A stretch of DNA of 64,000 nucleotides from Anniella stebbinsi (GCA_029215795.1 JARDYH010000003.1:30877001-30941000), one strand, 5' to 3'; numbered from the stretch's first letter, positions 31,351 to 41,704 are shown. Translations and numbers: made by a program. The notes: generated by a model not told the origin, from the letters alone.

Positions 31351-31621
31351 ATCAAAAATGGCACCACAAGTCCTTAGTCCTGTCTTCTCCAAAGGAACTG
31401 ACCCTGCAAAGGCTGCCTTGGACTTTCCACATATGGAGGGGGAGGGAGATAAAACAATATAATAGAACTGAGCTAGCTGCAACATGCAAATTGAGAAAGG
31501 AGAAGGTAGCGGCTGGGTGTAATATGATGTGGTAAAGGGGAAGGCATGTGTGTGGGGGTCACAGTGCAGTGGCACGTGTGATCTCTCATTTCAGGTGGTG
31601 GGAGAGCTTGCACTGGGATTG

Positions 31622-31635
31622 ATATATATATATAG

Positions 31636-31684
<49 letters not shown>
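31622..31684. repeat. (TA)n and (CT)n microsatellites
   Basis: A short TA run at 31622-31634 is followed by about 24 CT units at 31638-31684. Confidence 0.95.
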
Positions 31685-31690
<6 letters not shown>

Positions 31691-32193
31691 AGATATAGAT
31701 ATATAGTTCCAAACTGGAAGCGTAAACCGCCTCCCATCAGTGTGCACCACAGAATCTTATAGACAGGGCATAAGGAGATGACTTCTAGTAGTGGAAATTC
31801 CCAAACCCTTTAAAATCAGGGGTAATTTAGTGGCAGCAAAAAGCCTAATTTATTTTATACCCTCCATTGAAAAGAGCAAAATTGCATTGCACAGCTGGCT
31901 GAGCCATCAGGGACTTGAGGCTGCCACACAGACAATCCACACAATATTAGAATAAAAATGAAAAGCCTCTTTCAACCCCACCTGTTCCCAGAATAACTCC
32001 ATGAAGAATAAGCCAAGAACTGAACCTCATTCTCTGCTATGGACTCAGAGGCCTTGAAAGCCTGTGAAAAGTCATCTTGGCAACTGATAAAGGATGGCAA
32101 GAGCATGCTGCCTTCTGCATAGTAGGCAAAGGTTTTCCAAGGCAGGGAGCTTGAGTGTGGGGAGTGAGGTTTGTGCGTGGCCCAGGCACATAG
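31685..32193. other. No gene seen
   Basis: Unassigned sequence. Confidence 0.3.
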
Positions 32194-32830
32194 ACTCATA
32201 GAATTATAGAATAGTTGAGTTGGAAGGGGCCTATAAAGCCATTGAGTCCGACCCCCTGCTTAATGCAGGAATCCACCTTAACTAGGCTGACCATATGAAA
32301 AGGAGGACAGGTAGGGTGACCAGATAAAATCCAGGTCAGGGCTCATGTAACTTTAACAGTTGTAGAGAAAAGGAAATTTCAGCCAGTGTCATTTGTATAC
32401 AATCAGTTCCTGGTGAAATTCCCTCTTCATCACAACAGGTAAAGTTGCAGGCACTATACTAGAATGACCATATACAAAAGAAGGCAGAGCCCCTGCAACT
32501 TTAACTGTTGTGATGAAGAGGGAATATCACCAGGAACTAACTGCATACAAATGACCCTGGCTGGAATTCCCTTTTCTCTACAACTGTTAAAGTTACATGA
32601 GCCCTGACCTGGATTTTATCTGGTCAGCCTACCTTAAAGCATACTGGACAGATGGCTGTCCACCTGCATCTTGAAGGCCTCTTGTGTGGGAGGGCCACAA
32701 CATCCCTAGGTCATTGGTTCCATTGTTGTACTGTTCTAACAGTCAGGAATTTTTTCCTGATGTCCAGATGGAATCTGGCTTCCTGTAACTTGAGCCCATT
32801 ATTCCATGTCCTACACTCTGGCCTAAAGTG
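32194..32830 (-). mobile_element. CR1-like LINE 3' end, antisense, split by a hAT-like insertion
   Basis: The plus strand reads 'actcatagaattatagaata', 'gttggaaggggcctataaag' and 'gaccccctgcttaatgcagg', then after the insertion 'tgtccacctgcatcttgaag', 'aattttttcctgatgtccag' and 'acttgagcccattattccat'. This is the antisense of a CR1 3' end. The insertion is 32283-32630. Confidence 0.8.
32283..32630. mobile_element. TAGGCTGACC hAT-like fold-back inserted in the CR1
   Basis: Starts TAGGCTGACCATATG and ends TCTGGTCAGCCT, flanked by ACCTTAAC (32275-32282) and ACCTTAAA (32631-32638), an 8-bp TSD with one mismatch. Removing it restores a continuous CR1 reading. The interior is a long inverted repeat: 'cagggctcatgtaactttaa' is mirrored by 'gttacatgagccctgac'. 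Midway is another terminus-like 'actagaatgaccatataca', suggesting two head-to-head copies. Confidence 0.85.
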
Positions 32831-33335
32831 GTTCCTCAAACTTTCCTGTAAGCACATGGGTGGAACTGGAATTAATGTTCCTGGGTATAGATCTTGAGCA
32901 GTTCCAAACCACATGGAGAAACAAGACAACATGCTCATTTTGTTTTGGAGTGCTCACATCTAAAATTACACTGCAGCATCTTCTGTTTTTGCCCTCTGAA
33001 GAAAGAGGGAGGATTATAGTGTATATGGATTATGGATGGAAGACAGTCAATGTGGTACAGTTTGTATGTGTACAGAGTGCCAAACCTGGATGGGGAAGAC
33101 CTGTGTTCAAAACTCTGTTCAGCAATAAAGCTCACTGAAGATCCTTTGGCAAGCCCTGTCCAGAGTTAGACAATATGCTCATGTTGAAGTAAGTATGACA
33201 TAGGGATTGATGAATTCATATGTTTCCAATCCGTGTCACTTCATAGTCATGTTCATTCATGAGTCCATTCTGTCTCCTTTCTGCATTAATCTGTTTTTTT
33301 TAAAGGAAATCTTTCATTTAAATGCGTATTTAAAT
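32831..33335. other. No gene seen
   Basis: Unassigned sequence. Confidence 0.3.
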
Positions 33336-33960
33336 TAGGGTGACCATATGACAGGGAAAAAAATGGAATTGTCAAGATTTTTGGTAACAGATCCAGGAAG
33401 GGGAGAAATTATGAAATTTCACGAAAATCCAGATTTTTCCCACCCTCCCCAGCCAAAGGGCAGCTCTACTTTAATGAGAATTAACAAAAATACTTACAGC
33501 ACCGCCATTTTTAAAGATAAAGAGATGAAACTTGGCACCATGATAGATTTAAGGAAGTGCTTTAGCCATGCCAAATTTGAAACATGTCTGTTCATCTGTT
33601 GATTTTTAGGATTTTAAAAAAAAGTTTGAGGTTTTAAAATATATATATTTTAAAAATGGTCATTTTTAAAAGGTAAAGAGATGAAATTTGGCACCATGAT
33701 CATTCTCAGATAGAGCTTTAGCCTTGCCAAGTTTGAAATAAATCTGTTCATCCACTGATTTTTAGGGATTTTTTTAAGTTTGAGGTTTTAAAATAGATTC
33801 TTTTTTTTAAAAAAACTATTTTTTAAAGATAAAGAAATGAATCCTGGCACCATGATATATCTGAGGTAGGGCTCTATCTTGCCAAATTTGAAGCAGATCT
33901 GTTCATCCATTGATTTTTAGGAATTTTGTAAAGTTTGAGAGTTTAAAATTATTTTTTTAA
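33336..33960 (+). mobile_element. TAGGGTGACC left end followed by three monomers of about 145 bp
   Basis: Begins TAGGGTGACCATATGACAGG. From about 33507 three successive units carry 'atttttaaa(g)ataaagagatga', 'cttggcaccatgat', 'gccaa.tttgaa', 'ctgttcatc.(g/a)ttgatttttagg' and 'aagtttgag.ttttaaa'. Their plan (AT-rich start, 'gatgaaacttgg', then an ATTTTTAG end) resembles the monomers of elements A and B, though the sequence is different. The right terminus is not identified. Confidence 0.6.
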
Positions 33961-34499
33961 AAAACCGCTAGAGACATATCCTTCAAACTCAGGTTGTCAA
34001 ACCTCCTCTTTAGAGTATTGCACATTGAGAATTTTCTGCCCTTGGCAACAAGGGAATCTCAAGTTTTTAGCTAAGAAGTGCTGGGCAAGCAGGGCACCTT
34101 TTCTGTTGCAGATTTGGTGGGCAGTCGGGCACCTGGAGTTCAGCAGAGGCGAGGCATCCACAGATCAAAATGTGGGAAAGGAGAGGTCAGTCAAAGCAGC
34201 CCACAGGGCAAAATGGAACAGGCCAGAGGCCTTTTTCTCAGAGTTCCACATCATGGGCGATGAAGGGTCATCCTTAGAGAAAAACCCTCATGACCAACAG
34301 TGAGGTTTCAGTCGAGAGAGAGGCTCTCATCTTTGTGGATGTCCTGTTGATGCGGATGGAACCTGGCATGTCGTTGCTTTGCTTTATTTTGCTTGCCTTC
34401 CATTTCATTATGTTCACTTGTGAGCTAGGCTCTGTTTGCACTGCTGGCATGCAATGCAGAACGTTTGAAGTGCGTGTTGGAGAAAAATAGATAGATTTG
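33961..34499. other. No gene seen
   Basis: Unassigned. It might be interior of the element that starts at 33336, but that cannot be shown. Confidence 0.3.
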
Positions 34500-35310
34500 T
34501 GGCTTGAGCTGGCTGCATATCTTTTAGAGACAGAGTTAGACTGAAGACACAACTCGGAGATAGCTGTAGCTGAACCCTGAGAGGCTGGTGTGCCACACAG
34601 AGCCTTTTAAGAGCATCAGAGTCCAGTGTTGATGCAGATGGAGGTGGCTGGTGATGGAGTTTGTTTTAAAACAAGAGTCACCAGATGTGACCAAACTATA
34701 AGCTGGTACCCTACCCCCAGCCACAGGGTACAAGTGCACAGCCTGGCTGGACTGTTGGGAGACTTTGGCAGAGAGAGAGAGAGAGGAGGGGAGTGTTTGA
34801 GGCTGGAAGCTGGAGATGTCAGCTGGCTGGCATAAGGCAGGGAAAGGCTGGAGGCTACCCAGATTAACTTGTAGCTCAGCCCTGAGAGGCTGGCTTGCCA
34901 CCCAGAGTGTTTTAAGAGTGCATCAGAGTCGAGCAGGTGTGCAGGAGGAGAGGAGGTGGAGGCGGCTAGCGGCAGAGTTTTTTAAAGTAAGAGTCACCAG
35001 ACATGACCAAACAATAAGCATTACCCCTAGCCACAAGTGTGCAGCTCAGCTGGACCATAGGAAGACTTTTGCAGAGAGAGAGAGAGATTGTTTGAGGCTC
35101 GAGGCTTTGGTTTGGCTGCAATGACTTAGAGAGAGAGATAACAGAGGCTGCGCAGACAACCCAGAGACACCTATTGTAACTTAGCCCTACGGTGCTGGCA
35201 GGCAACACAGGGCATTAGAAAGGGGGTCTCAGAGTCACGTGTGTGTGCAGGAAATAGACAGGACTTCAAAATCTGTATGTGAGAAGTGCTGTCTGCCACC
35301 CAGAACACCC
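34500..35310. repeat. Diverged tandem repeat, unit about 305 bp, about 2.5 copies
   Basis: Unit starts are near 34549, 34858 and 35159, each reading '(t)agct(g)ta.cccct(g)a(g)' variants such as 'gtagctgaaccctgagaggc', 'gtagctcagccctgagaggc' and 'gtaacttagccctacggtgc'. Each continues with 'cagagtc', 'agagtcacca', 'gaccaaac.ataagc', 'gagagagagag' and 'gtttgaggct'. Divergence is substantial. No coding frame persists across units. Confidence 0.75.
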
Positions 35311-35489
35311 TTCCTAATGTTAGAATAGAGAAACTTGTGACAATCATACACAAGGTTAAAAAAAATATTGGAATTTAAAAATAAAAAAGCCAGCCAGCCA
35401 GCTGGCAGCAAGCCCTGTTAAAAGCAGCAGCAGTTTGCAGCGAAGTGAGGTTACAGTCAGAAAAGATATTTGAGGGAAGGGGAGAATGT
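35311..35489. other. No gene seen
   Basis: AT-rich and 'cagccagccagctggcagc' (a short tandem/palindrome at about 35388-35408). Confidence 0.4.
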
Positions 35490-35789
35490 ATCACAGACAG
35501 TATAGCAAAAGCTTCAAGGTACAGCAAAAGCTACAAAAGTAGGAGTAAGTGAAGTTAATTTCAGATACGTTGTTCTTTATTTTTGAGTGATTTTAACATT
35601 AAGATGTTACGTAGAACAGATTTTTCTTAATTGTGTGCTGTAAAATCAGATATGTGACCAAGGCTATGATCAGGTGGGCACCCCCCCCCCCCTTGGTGCT
35701 GGACATGCCCCCTGGGGCCAGACATGTTGGTGGGCATGCCCCCTTGGGAGCCGACCATGTTGTCCTCCTTTTTAGTTTCCAAAATATGG
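35490..35789 (-). mobile_element. TAGGGTGACC-family copy, right side, terminus truncated
   Basis: Antisense match to 26991-27325: 'acagcaaaagctacaaaagt', 'attttaacattaagatg', 'tgtgaccaaggc' and 'gttgtcctcc', ending 'tttccaaaatatgg' just short of the expected 'tcaccctaa'. It is abutted directly by element D, so the two were joined by insertion plus deletion or by recombination. Confidence 0.7.
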
Positions 35790-36203
35790 AATGTGCAGCG
35801 GATCAGGTCCGATCCACGATCTGGACCCGATCCGGGCAAAATTGGATGAAATTATCCAATCCCGATCCCGATCATCTGGATTGTCCGATCCGATCTGATC
35901 TGATCCAATCTGAAATGACCCGATCCGGATCAGAAAAAATCAGAGGATCGGACCCCCTCCCCTCACTCATGCTCCTTACCTGCTGCCTCCTTGCTGCCGT
36001 CTGCTGCCGCCCACTGCGTCTGTACTACTTTGAAACAGGCCTTGCGGCCTGTTCCACAATAGAGAGACGGCGCGCTGGGTGACGGCATCACTCGGTGTGC
36101 CCTCGCTCTACTGTGGAACGGGCTGCAAGGCCTGTTTCTCTGTAGTACTGAAGCAGCGGGCAGCAGTGGATGGCAACGTTATTTTTTGGCTTGCACACCC
36201 CTA
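35790..36203. mobile_element. Element D: TGTGCA-group hAT-like, damaged left end
   Basis: The left end 'aatgtgcagcggatcaggtc' lacks the TAGGG start. The right end is intact as 'ttgcacacccccta'-type (observed GCACACCCCTA). No TSD. The interior has degenerate GATC-rich sequence, CTTACCTG at 35975-35982, and a long palindrome (about 36004-36170, centre near 36085) with arms that each contain a smaller hairpin, 'caggccttgcggcctg' and 'gggctgcaaggcct'. Confidence 0.75.
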
Positions 36204-36446
36204 CTTTAAATAGCATTTTTGAACACATTTTCTCAAAACAGACATTTTAAAATATATTTTGCTTGAAAAATGCATTTCTAGATGAATTTAATTAAAAAAC
36301 CCACATTGATATACACATTTTGGTGTGTTTTGTAAGTGCAATACTGCACTGCAGAATTCAGAGAAAAGCAACATTTGAAGGATGCCTATATTCCAATCTG
36401 CACAGTTAATCCACAATGTGTAGATTAGACTAGTTTGTAGCAGATA
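36204..36446. other. No gene seen
   Basis: AT-rich sequence rich in 'acattttgg', 'tgcattt' words, similar in style to 6300-6680. Confidence 0.3.
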
Positions 36447-36705
36447 GGGCCTGTTCAGATGACACTTCAGGCTCTATGGCTAGCGAAACTGTGGTTCCCT
36501 GGGGTTTGCACTAACCACAAGCCATGCTGCCGCATACAACACTTTAAGCCATGGTTAGAGCTGCTAAGCCTGCTGCAGATGGTCCGACTGTGGTTAATGA
36601 GTGAGCAGGGAGTAGAAAAATGCATCGCAAAGGGCATCTTAAACCCTGCTGCTTAACCAAAAGCCTTCACCAGCAGGGTTTAAGGTGGTTTCTGAACAGG
36701 CCCAT
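36447..36705. mobile_element. Fold-back MITE 'GGGCCTGTTCAGA' type
   Basis: The left end 'tagggcctgttcagatgaca' is mirrored by 'tttctgaacaggcccata'. Internal 'taagccatggttagagc' and 'gggtttaaggtgg' words match the MITE around 11336-14397, so the two are related. A clean TSD was not seen. Confidence 0.65.
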
Positions 36706-36747
36706 AGACTCTGGATAGATCCTACTGGTGTGCAGTTATATACACAG

Positions 36748-36978
36748 TGGCTGAATTCGGACGACACAATAAGCAACTGGGTGGGGGGAAACAATCATCA
36801 GTTATATTGACTATTGTGTTGTCTGAATGCTGCCACAGTCAACTCAGCGCTGATCCTAATCCACACCACAGTTGATTATTTATTACCATGTTGTGTGGGG
36901 AGTACCTCCTAGATGAACAACTGTAAAGTTGTTTATTAACCCACCATTGACTATCATGTTGTCCGAATTCAGCCATAG
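36748..36978. mobile_element. Fold-back MITE 'TGGCTGAATTCGGACGACA' type
   Basis: The left end 'gtggctgaattcggacgaca' is mirrored by 'tgttgtccgaattcagccat', a TIR of about 20 bp with one mismatch. The interior contains further inverted words. No convincing TSD. Confidence 0.7.
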
Positions 36979-37744
36979 TTTCTCTCTGTGCAACTGGGAA
37001 TCCTGCTCTCTATACACAGGGGTGGTGCTAGAGGGGTGATAGGTAAGAGGGCAAGCATCTCCCCAAACAAAGAGCTTGCCCCCCACTCCCCCTGCCCCCC
37101 CACTGCTGGATTCCTGTCATTACTTGAAGGAAAGGCATTTCCACATAGACAACTGCATTCATATATTATCAACTCTGTAGCTCTTCTACGGTTCAGATGC
37201 AGCTCTTGAGCCAACAAAGGGTACTCATTTTGCAGCTACTGACACACTTCAAGATGCCAACAGACCAGTGGCAATGCACTGAAGGGAAAAGGGAAACATC
37301 TGACATGCAGGAGAGAGAATTAACTGAGTTTATTATTCATATACCTGGTGCCTAATAGTAAAAAAGAAAGAAATGAAAGATATTCGAATTACAAATTAAT
37401 ATTTTTCATCATTAAAATTACTTTCCCCTTCTGTGGTGTAGGTCTAAAGTAACCTTTCCCCCATTTATTTCAGGAATAATATATTCAGGATGGAAGTTTT
37501 AATGTGAAATACACCACTATTTTTCTTTCAGAGATCTTAACATATGGGAGGCATCTCACCCACTTAGAAATATACTTTGCTTCTTCTATGCCCCCCCCCT
37601 GATTTTTTTCTGGTGCCAACACTATACATATGAAGAGTCCATTCAGAAGTGAATGTGCATGGTTGCAGTACCAGAGGGGGTTATCCTGACCCACCCACAG
37701 CCCCTAGGGAAGGTGCAGGGGCAGCAAGAGGGATCCTAACCCTG
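36979..37744. other. No gene seen
   Basis: Unassigned sequence. Confidence 0.3.
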
Positions 37745-37915
37745 CTGTATGTGTTCAACCAGAGCAAATACATTGAATGGACAGAGCTAGGCAGGATCTA
37801 GAGTACTGCTTTATAACAGGATTGAAGTGCACTGACAACTGTTGGGGCTCATGGCACATTCCATATGCCATTTTCAAACCGCTTTCAAGTGCTTGGTGTA
37901 GATCTCGCCCTAGTC
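37745..37915. mobile_element. Fragment of 'CTACACCAAGCAGTAT' MITE family
   Basis: 'aagtgcactgacaactgttg', 'gggctcatggcacattcc' and 'gcttggtgtagatctcgcc' match 56150-56250 in order. Only part of the element is kept. Confidence 0.65.
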
Positions 37916-38999
37916 TCACAGCCTAATCTGTTGCCTGACAGTTGTTCAGAAAAATGAGCTAATATCACCCTGGCAAAAATGGGGACCTCGGGGATGTTAA
38001 ACAAAGTAGTGCTGCCCCCCAAATTTTTTGAACATTGACAGAACAGAACAGATCTCTCCCCACCCCTAATTTTCCTATCTGCATCAGAATTGGGTGGATC
38101 TGGATTTCTATGTGTACTGCATCAGGGAACTGTATATTGCAACAGCTGGTCATCAGCGAGTTTGGCTAGTGAGTCAATTTTCTTTTTTTAAAAAAAATTA
38201 CAAAAATAGATATTTGCGTCAATTGCACCTACAATTTGCGTAAATCTTGCACATTTTGGCTGCAACATGTGCAAATGCCTATTTCTGCAAATAATAAAAA
38301 AATGGAAAAAGTTCCTGGATTTCAGTGGAAAAACCTGCATCTTGGCTCACGAATGCAAGTTGGGGCGGCTGTACCGTGGCACTCAGGCAAGCCTAAAGTG
38401 GGCTGGATTTCCCAGCAGTGGACATACCTACATACCATATGTATATACAGGATGATCATGGTCATCCTCTAGGTACACACACATGCAAAATACACTTTTA
38501 CACATATACATAAGTGGGTGTGTAAAATATGCTTTGTATATTTATGTGTGCATACATCAATGGAAAAAAATATAAAAGCAAACTTACATTGATTCTTTTA
38601 GGTACTGTCTCCCTAAAATCTAAGTAGTTAAAAACTCAGTGAGCCTTGGACTTTTGGGAAGAAAGTATAATGTTGGAATCGATCCCTTAATCCCCCCTGC
38701 CCCTGTTGCTGACCACTTCCATGCTCACAACAATCCCTATTCTGTCTGCAAATCTAAATTGAATAACATGTCTGCCACCTCTTGAGTCCTTCCTGGAAAA
38801 TTGTTACCTTTTTGGTGTCATAACCTATTCCTCATCTCCTTGGAAGAAATCATGCTCGAGAGTTGCCTACTGACTAGTTTTAAATGGATAGTTTTAATCT
38901 TATTTGTTTGCTTGTTATAAGCCTGAAGAATGGTGGAGCCACTACGGTCCAGATGTACTCACACTTTCAGAAGCAGTCTTGTCTGGAGAGAGGAGAAAG
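37916..38999. other. No gene seen
   Basis: No coding signal. About 38180-38300 has repeated 'tttgcgt', 'tgcaaat' words like decayed MITE sequence. Confidence 0.3.
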
Positions 39000-39075
39000 C
39001 TGGTCAGTAATAGAGCACATGTTCTGCATGTAGAACATGTCCCAAGTTCGAGCCCAGCATTCCCAACTAAAGAGA
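39000..39075 (+). mobile_element. SINE head fragment (tRNA-like)
   Basis: 'gtcagtaatagagcacatg' and 'gtcccaagttcgagcccagc' correspond to box A and box B regions of the SINE at 25762-25945. Only the head survives. Confidence 0.55.
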
Positions 39076-39109
39076 CTTGACATAGCAGGGATGGGAAAAC
39101 CCGTTTGTG

Positions 39110-39745
39110 GGTGAAAGGAAAGAATAAAGAGACAAGGCACATGTTTCTGGTTTATTATTCGGGTTACATTTATTAGAAATCTGCAAAGGGAAAATACCTG
39201 GGCAGGCAACTAACTTATGCCAGCAACTAGCCAGGCAATATACTTTGGGCAAAGCATTCTGTGCCTTCATATTGGGCCCTTAAAGACTGCCACTCCTCAG
39301 GACAACCCATTTTGGGGAAGGCAGGCCTTCCCTTGTTACCCTTCCTTGGCTACAAAACACCTGGTGGGTGAGGTGAGTTGGCCTCACGGGTAAGCTTTAT
39401 CCCCCCACTGTGGCTGCAAATCCCCAAGTGGTAGGCCTCAGGCATCACCTGTCACTGAAAATGGTGCCTCAGATAGTTCACCATCCCTGCTTACTGTAAC
39501 CATGCCTACCCAGACCAGGCTACCGGAAACAAATGTGACCAAATTAACTGAACCAATTAAACACAGCCAGATTTACCTCTTAGACTCGCCCACCCCACTT
39601 ATAGTGTGAAGTTGGCTAAAAGGCTCATAGTCCACAGCCAATCAGACTATGAGCCAAAAGTTCTTACTTGGCCCCCAAAAGGGCATCCAGCAGAACCCAC
39701 ACTGCATTTCAAAGAGGCTGACAGAAGGGCCCCCACAGGCTAAAA
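39110..39745 (-). mobile_element. LTR-like sequence, antisense (probable solo LTR)
   Basis: 'ggtttattattcgggttaca' and 'tttattag' are the antisense of a polyadenylation region (AATAAA-type) near 39150-39175. The body aligns with 1-345 of the window. No coding retroviral sequence flanks it, so a solo LTR or LTR-like repeat is most likely. Exact ends and TSD could not be fixed. Confidence 0.45.
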
Positions 39746-39968
39746 ACACCTCATGAGTCCCTCCCACAGCCAGTGGAGCCATGCCCAGAATGCTAATGGT
39801 GGCCGCCAGTGTCCTTTCTGTCCCCCACCTGCAATGGCCTCCCCGTGGCCAGGAAAGTCAGACACTGAGAAAAGCATTTCCAGACGTCCTGGAGAGCTCC
39901 TGCCAGCCATATCAGACAACAATGGCCTGGATGGACCAATAATCTGATGTAACATTAGATATGTTTAT
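39746..39968. other. No gene; flank of element E
   Basis: Unassigned sequence containing the left TSD ATGTTTAT (39961-39968). Confidence 0.4.
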
Positions 39969-41142
39969 TAGGGGTGTGCACTGGATCGGTTCCAATCAAC
40001 GATCCAGAGCTGATCCAGGGGGAATCGGATGCAATTATCCGATTTCCGATCACCCCTCTGGATCGTCTGATCTTTTCCGAACCGATCCAGAAGGACCCGA
40101 TCTGGTTTGGAAAAAATCGGAGGATCGGCGGGCGCCCACTGGCGCCCGTCGCTGCTTCCATTGGTGGGCACCAGCGGGCGCCCACCGATGGAAGCAGACA
40201 GCGGGGGGGAGCTTACCTGGGAGGGCTGTCCGTTCCCATCGGCAGGCACCAGTGGGCACCTACCAATGGAAGCGGACAGCCTGGCCAGGTGAGGATCACA
40301 GGGGGGCCTTACCTGGGGGGGTGTCCTCCTCCTTCCATTGCCGGTAAACTACTGCGACCTAGGCCTCGCGGCCTAGTTTACAGGAGAGCGCCAGGTGATG
40401 CCATCACCTGGCACTCTCCTGTAAACTAGGCTGGGAGGCCTAGTTTGCAGTAGTTTACCGGCAATGGACGGAGAAGGACGCCCCGCCAGGTAAGGAGCGG
40501 GGGTTGGCTTACCTGGGAGGGTTGTACACTTCCATTGGTGGGCACCAGCGGGTGTCCGCCGATGGAACTGGACAGCTCGGCCAGGTGAGGATCATGGGGG
40601 GGAGGCTTACCTGGAGAGGCTATCTGCTTCCATCGGCGGGCACCAGTGGGCACCCGCCAATGGAAGCAGACAGCCCGGCCAGGTGAGGATCACGGGGGGG
40701 AGGAGGGAGGGCAGGAGGGAGGGAGGGGGGTCCACTTACCTGCCAGGGCATCTTCTTTCTTCACCTGCCAGAGATCTACTGCGGACTAGGCCACGAAGCT
40801 TAGTTCGCAGTAGATCTCCAGCATGTGAAGGAAGAGGACACCCCGGCAGGTAAGGAGGAGCGTGAGGGGGGGCCTTACCTGCTGGGGCCGACCGCGGGCG
40901 CCCGCATGTGCCCGCGGACGGCTCTGGGAGGTAACCGTGGGGGGGAGGGACAGGGAGGGGGAGTTAGGCCCCCACTCACTCACCCACCGCCATTTTTTCC
41001 TCATAGACTTGCATTGGAGGAAAGCTTTCTTTCCCCCAATGCAAGTCTATGGGGAAAAAATGGCGTCCGATCCAAAATCGGATGTCCAATTTTTGGATTG
41101 GGATCGGGCCCGATCTGGTCCGGGGGTCCCTGCACATCCCTA
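39969..41142. mobile_element. Element E: 1.17-kb hAT-like MITE with hairpin cassettes
   Basis: TAGGGGTGTGCACTGGATC ... GGTCCCTGCACATCCCTA, flanked by exact ATGTTTAT (39961-39968 and 41143-41150). The subterminal regions are GATC/CGGAT-rich. The interior is a series of palindromes: 96-bp hairpin cassettes starting at 40212 and 40308, a compound palindrome at 40327-40475 (centre near 40401), two more cassettes from 40508 and 40606, a palindrome at 40735-40856, and a terminal hairpin near 41010-41055. Eight CAGGTAAG/CTTACCTG octamers mark the cassette edges. The right border 'aaaatggcgtccgatc' matches elements A and B. No transposase is encoded. Confidence 0.95.
40327..40475. repeat. Compound palindrome in element E, predicted multi-armed junction
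   Basis: The outer stem 'ccggtaaactactgc' (40341-40355) pairs with 'gcagtagtttaccgg' (40447-40461). Within the arms are smaller hairpins 'ctaggcctcgcggcctag' and 'ctaggctgggaggcctag', and a central hairpin 'ccaggtgatg'/'catcacctgg'. The predicted fold is a stem with three internal arms. The layout resembles T-shaped viral or plasmid hairpin ends, but only as geometry. Confidence 0.8.
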
Positions 41143-41255
41143 ATGTTTATAATGAGCCAGCCAGAACAGAATCGCATACCACATTTTGGCTGCAATCTGA
41201 CCTTCACCTGGGAGTAAGCTCCATTGAACTCCATGAAACTTACTTTTGAATAGTC

Positions 41256-41704
41256 TAGGGTGACCAGATTTTGGAACCCAAAATCCCGGTCCCCCACCAC
41301 CACCCAAAACAACCCCCCCACCAAGCCACCCCCCCAAAACAACCCCCCCACCAAGCCACCCACCCCCAAAAAACATCAGCCCGGACCTACCGGGTTCTCT
41401 TCCGGCGCGCTACTGAGGGACAGGCCGCGAAGCCTGTTTCTCAGTAGATTCGAGCACCGGAGGGAAGCGGACGCCCCTGCGGGTAAGGAGCGCGAGGCGC
41501 GAGGGAGGGCACTTACCTGCTGGGGCGGCCGCTTCCCGGGCTCCTCCGCCACCACCGCCGCCAGGTCTACCGCTGCTCCTCACTTGCTGCCACCGCCGCG
41601 TGACCCCCCGCCACCCCGGTTTGCTCCCACTGCCCCCGGTTGGCCCGGTTGGCCCCAGGTTTCCCGGTTAGGACCGGGAAACCCCGAGCCATCTGGTCAC
41701 CCTA
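41256..41704. mobile_element. Element H: 449-bp hAT-like MITE with TAGGGTGACC ends
   Basis: TAGGGTGACCAGATTTTGG ... CATCTGGTCACCCTA with exact TSD GAATAGTC (41248-41255 and 41705-41712). The inner ends are mirrored ('aaaatcccggtc' and 'gaccgggaaa'). The interior holds 'ctactgagggacaggccgcg', 'aagcctgtttctcagtagat' and CTTACCTG at 41512-41519, the palindromic cassette of the TGTGCA elements D-F. It lies 105 bp from element E's right TSD. Confidence 0.95.
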
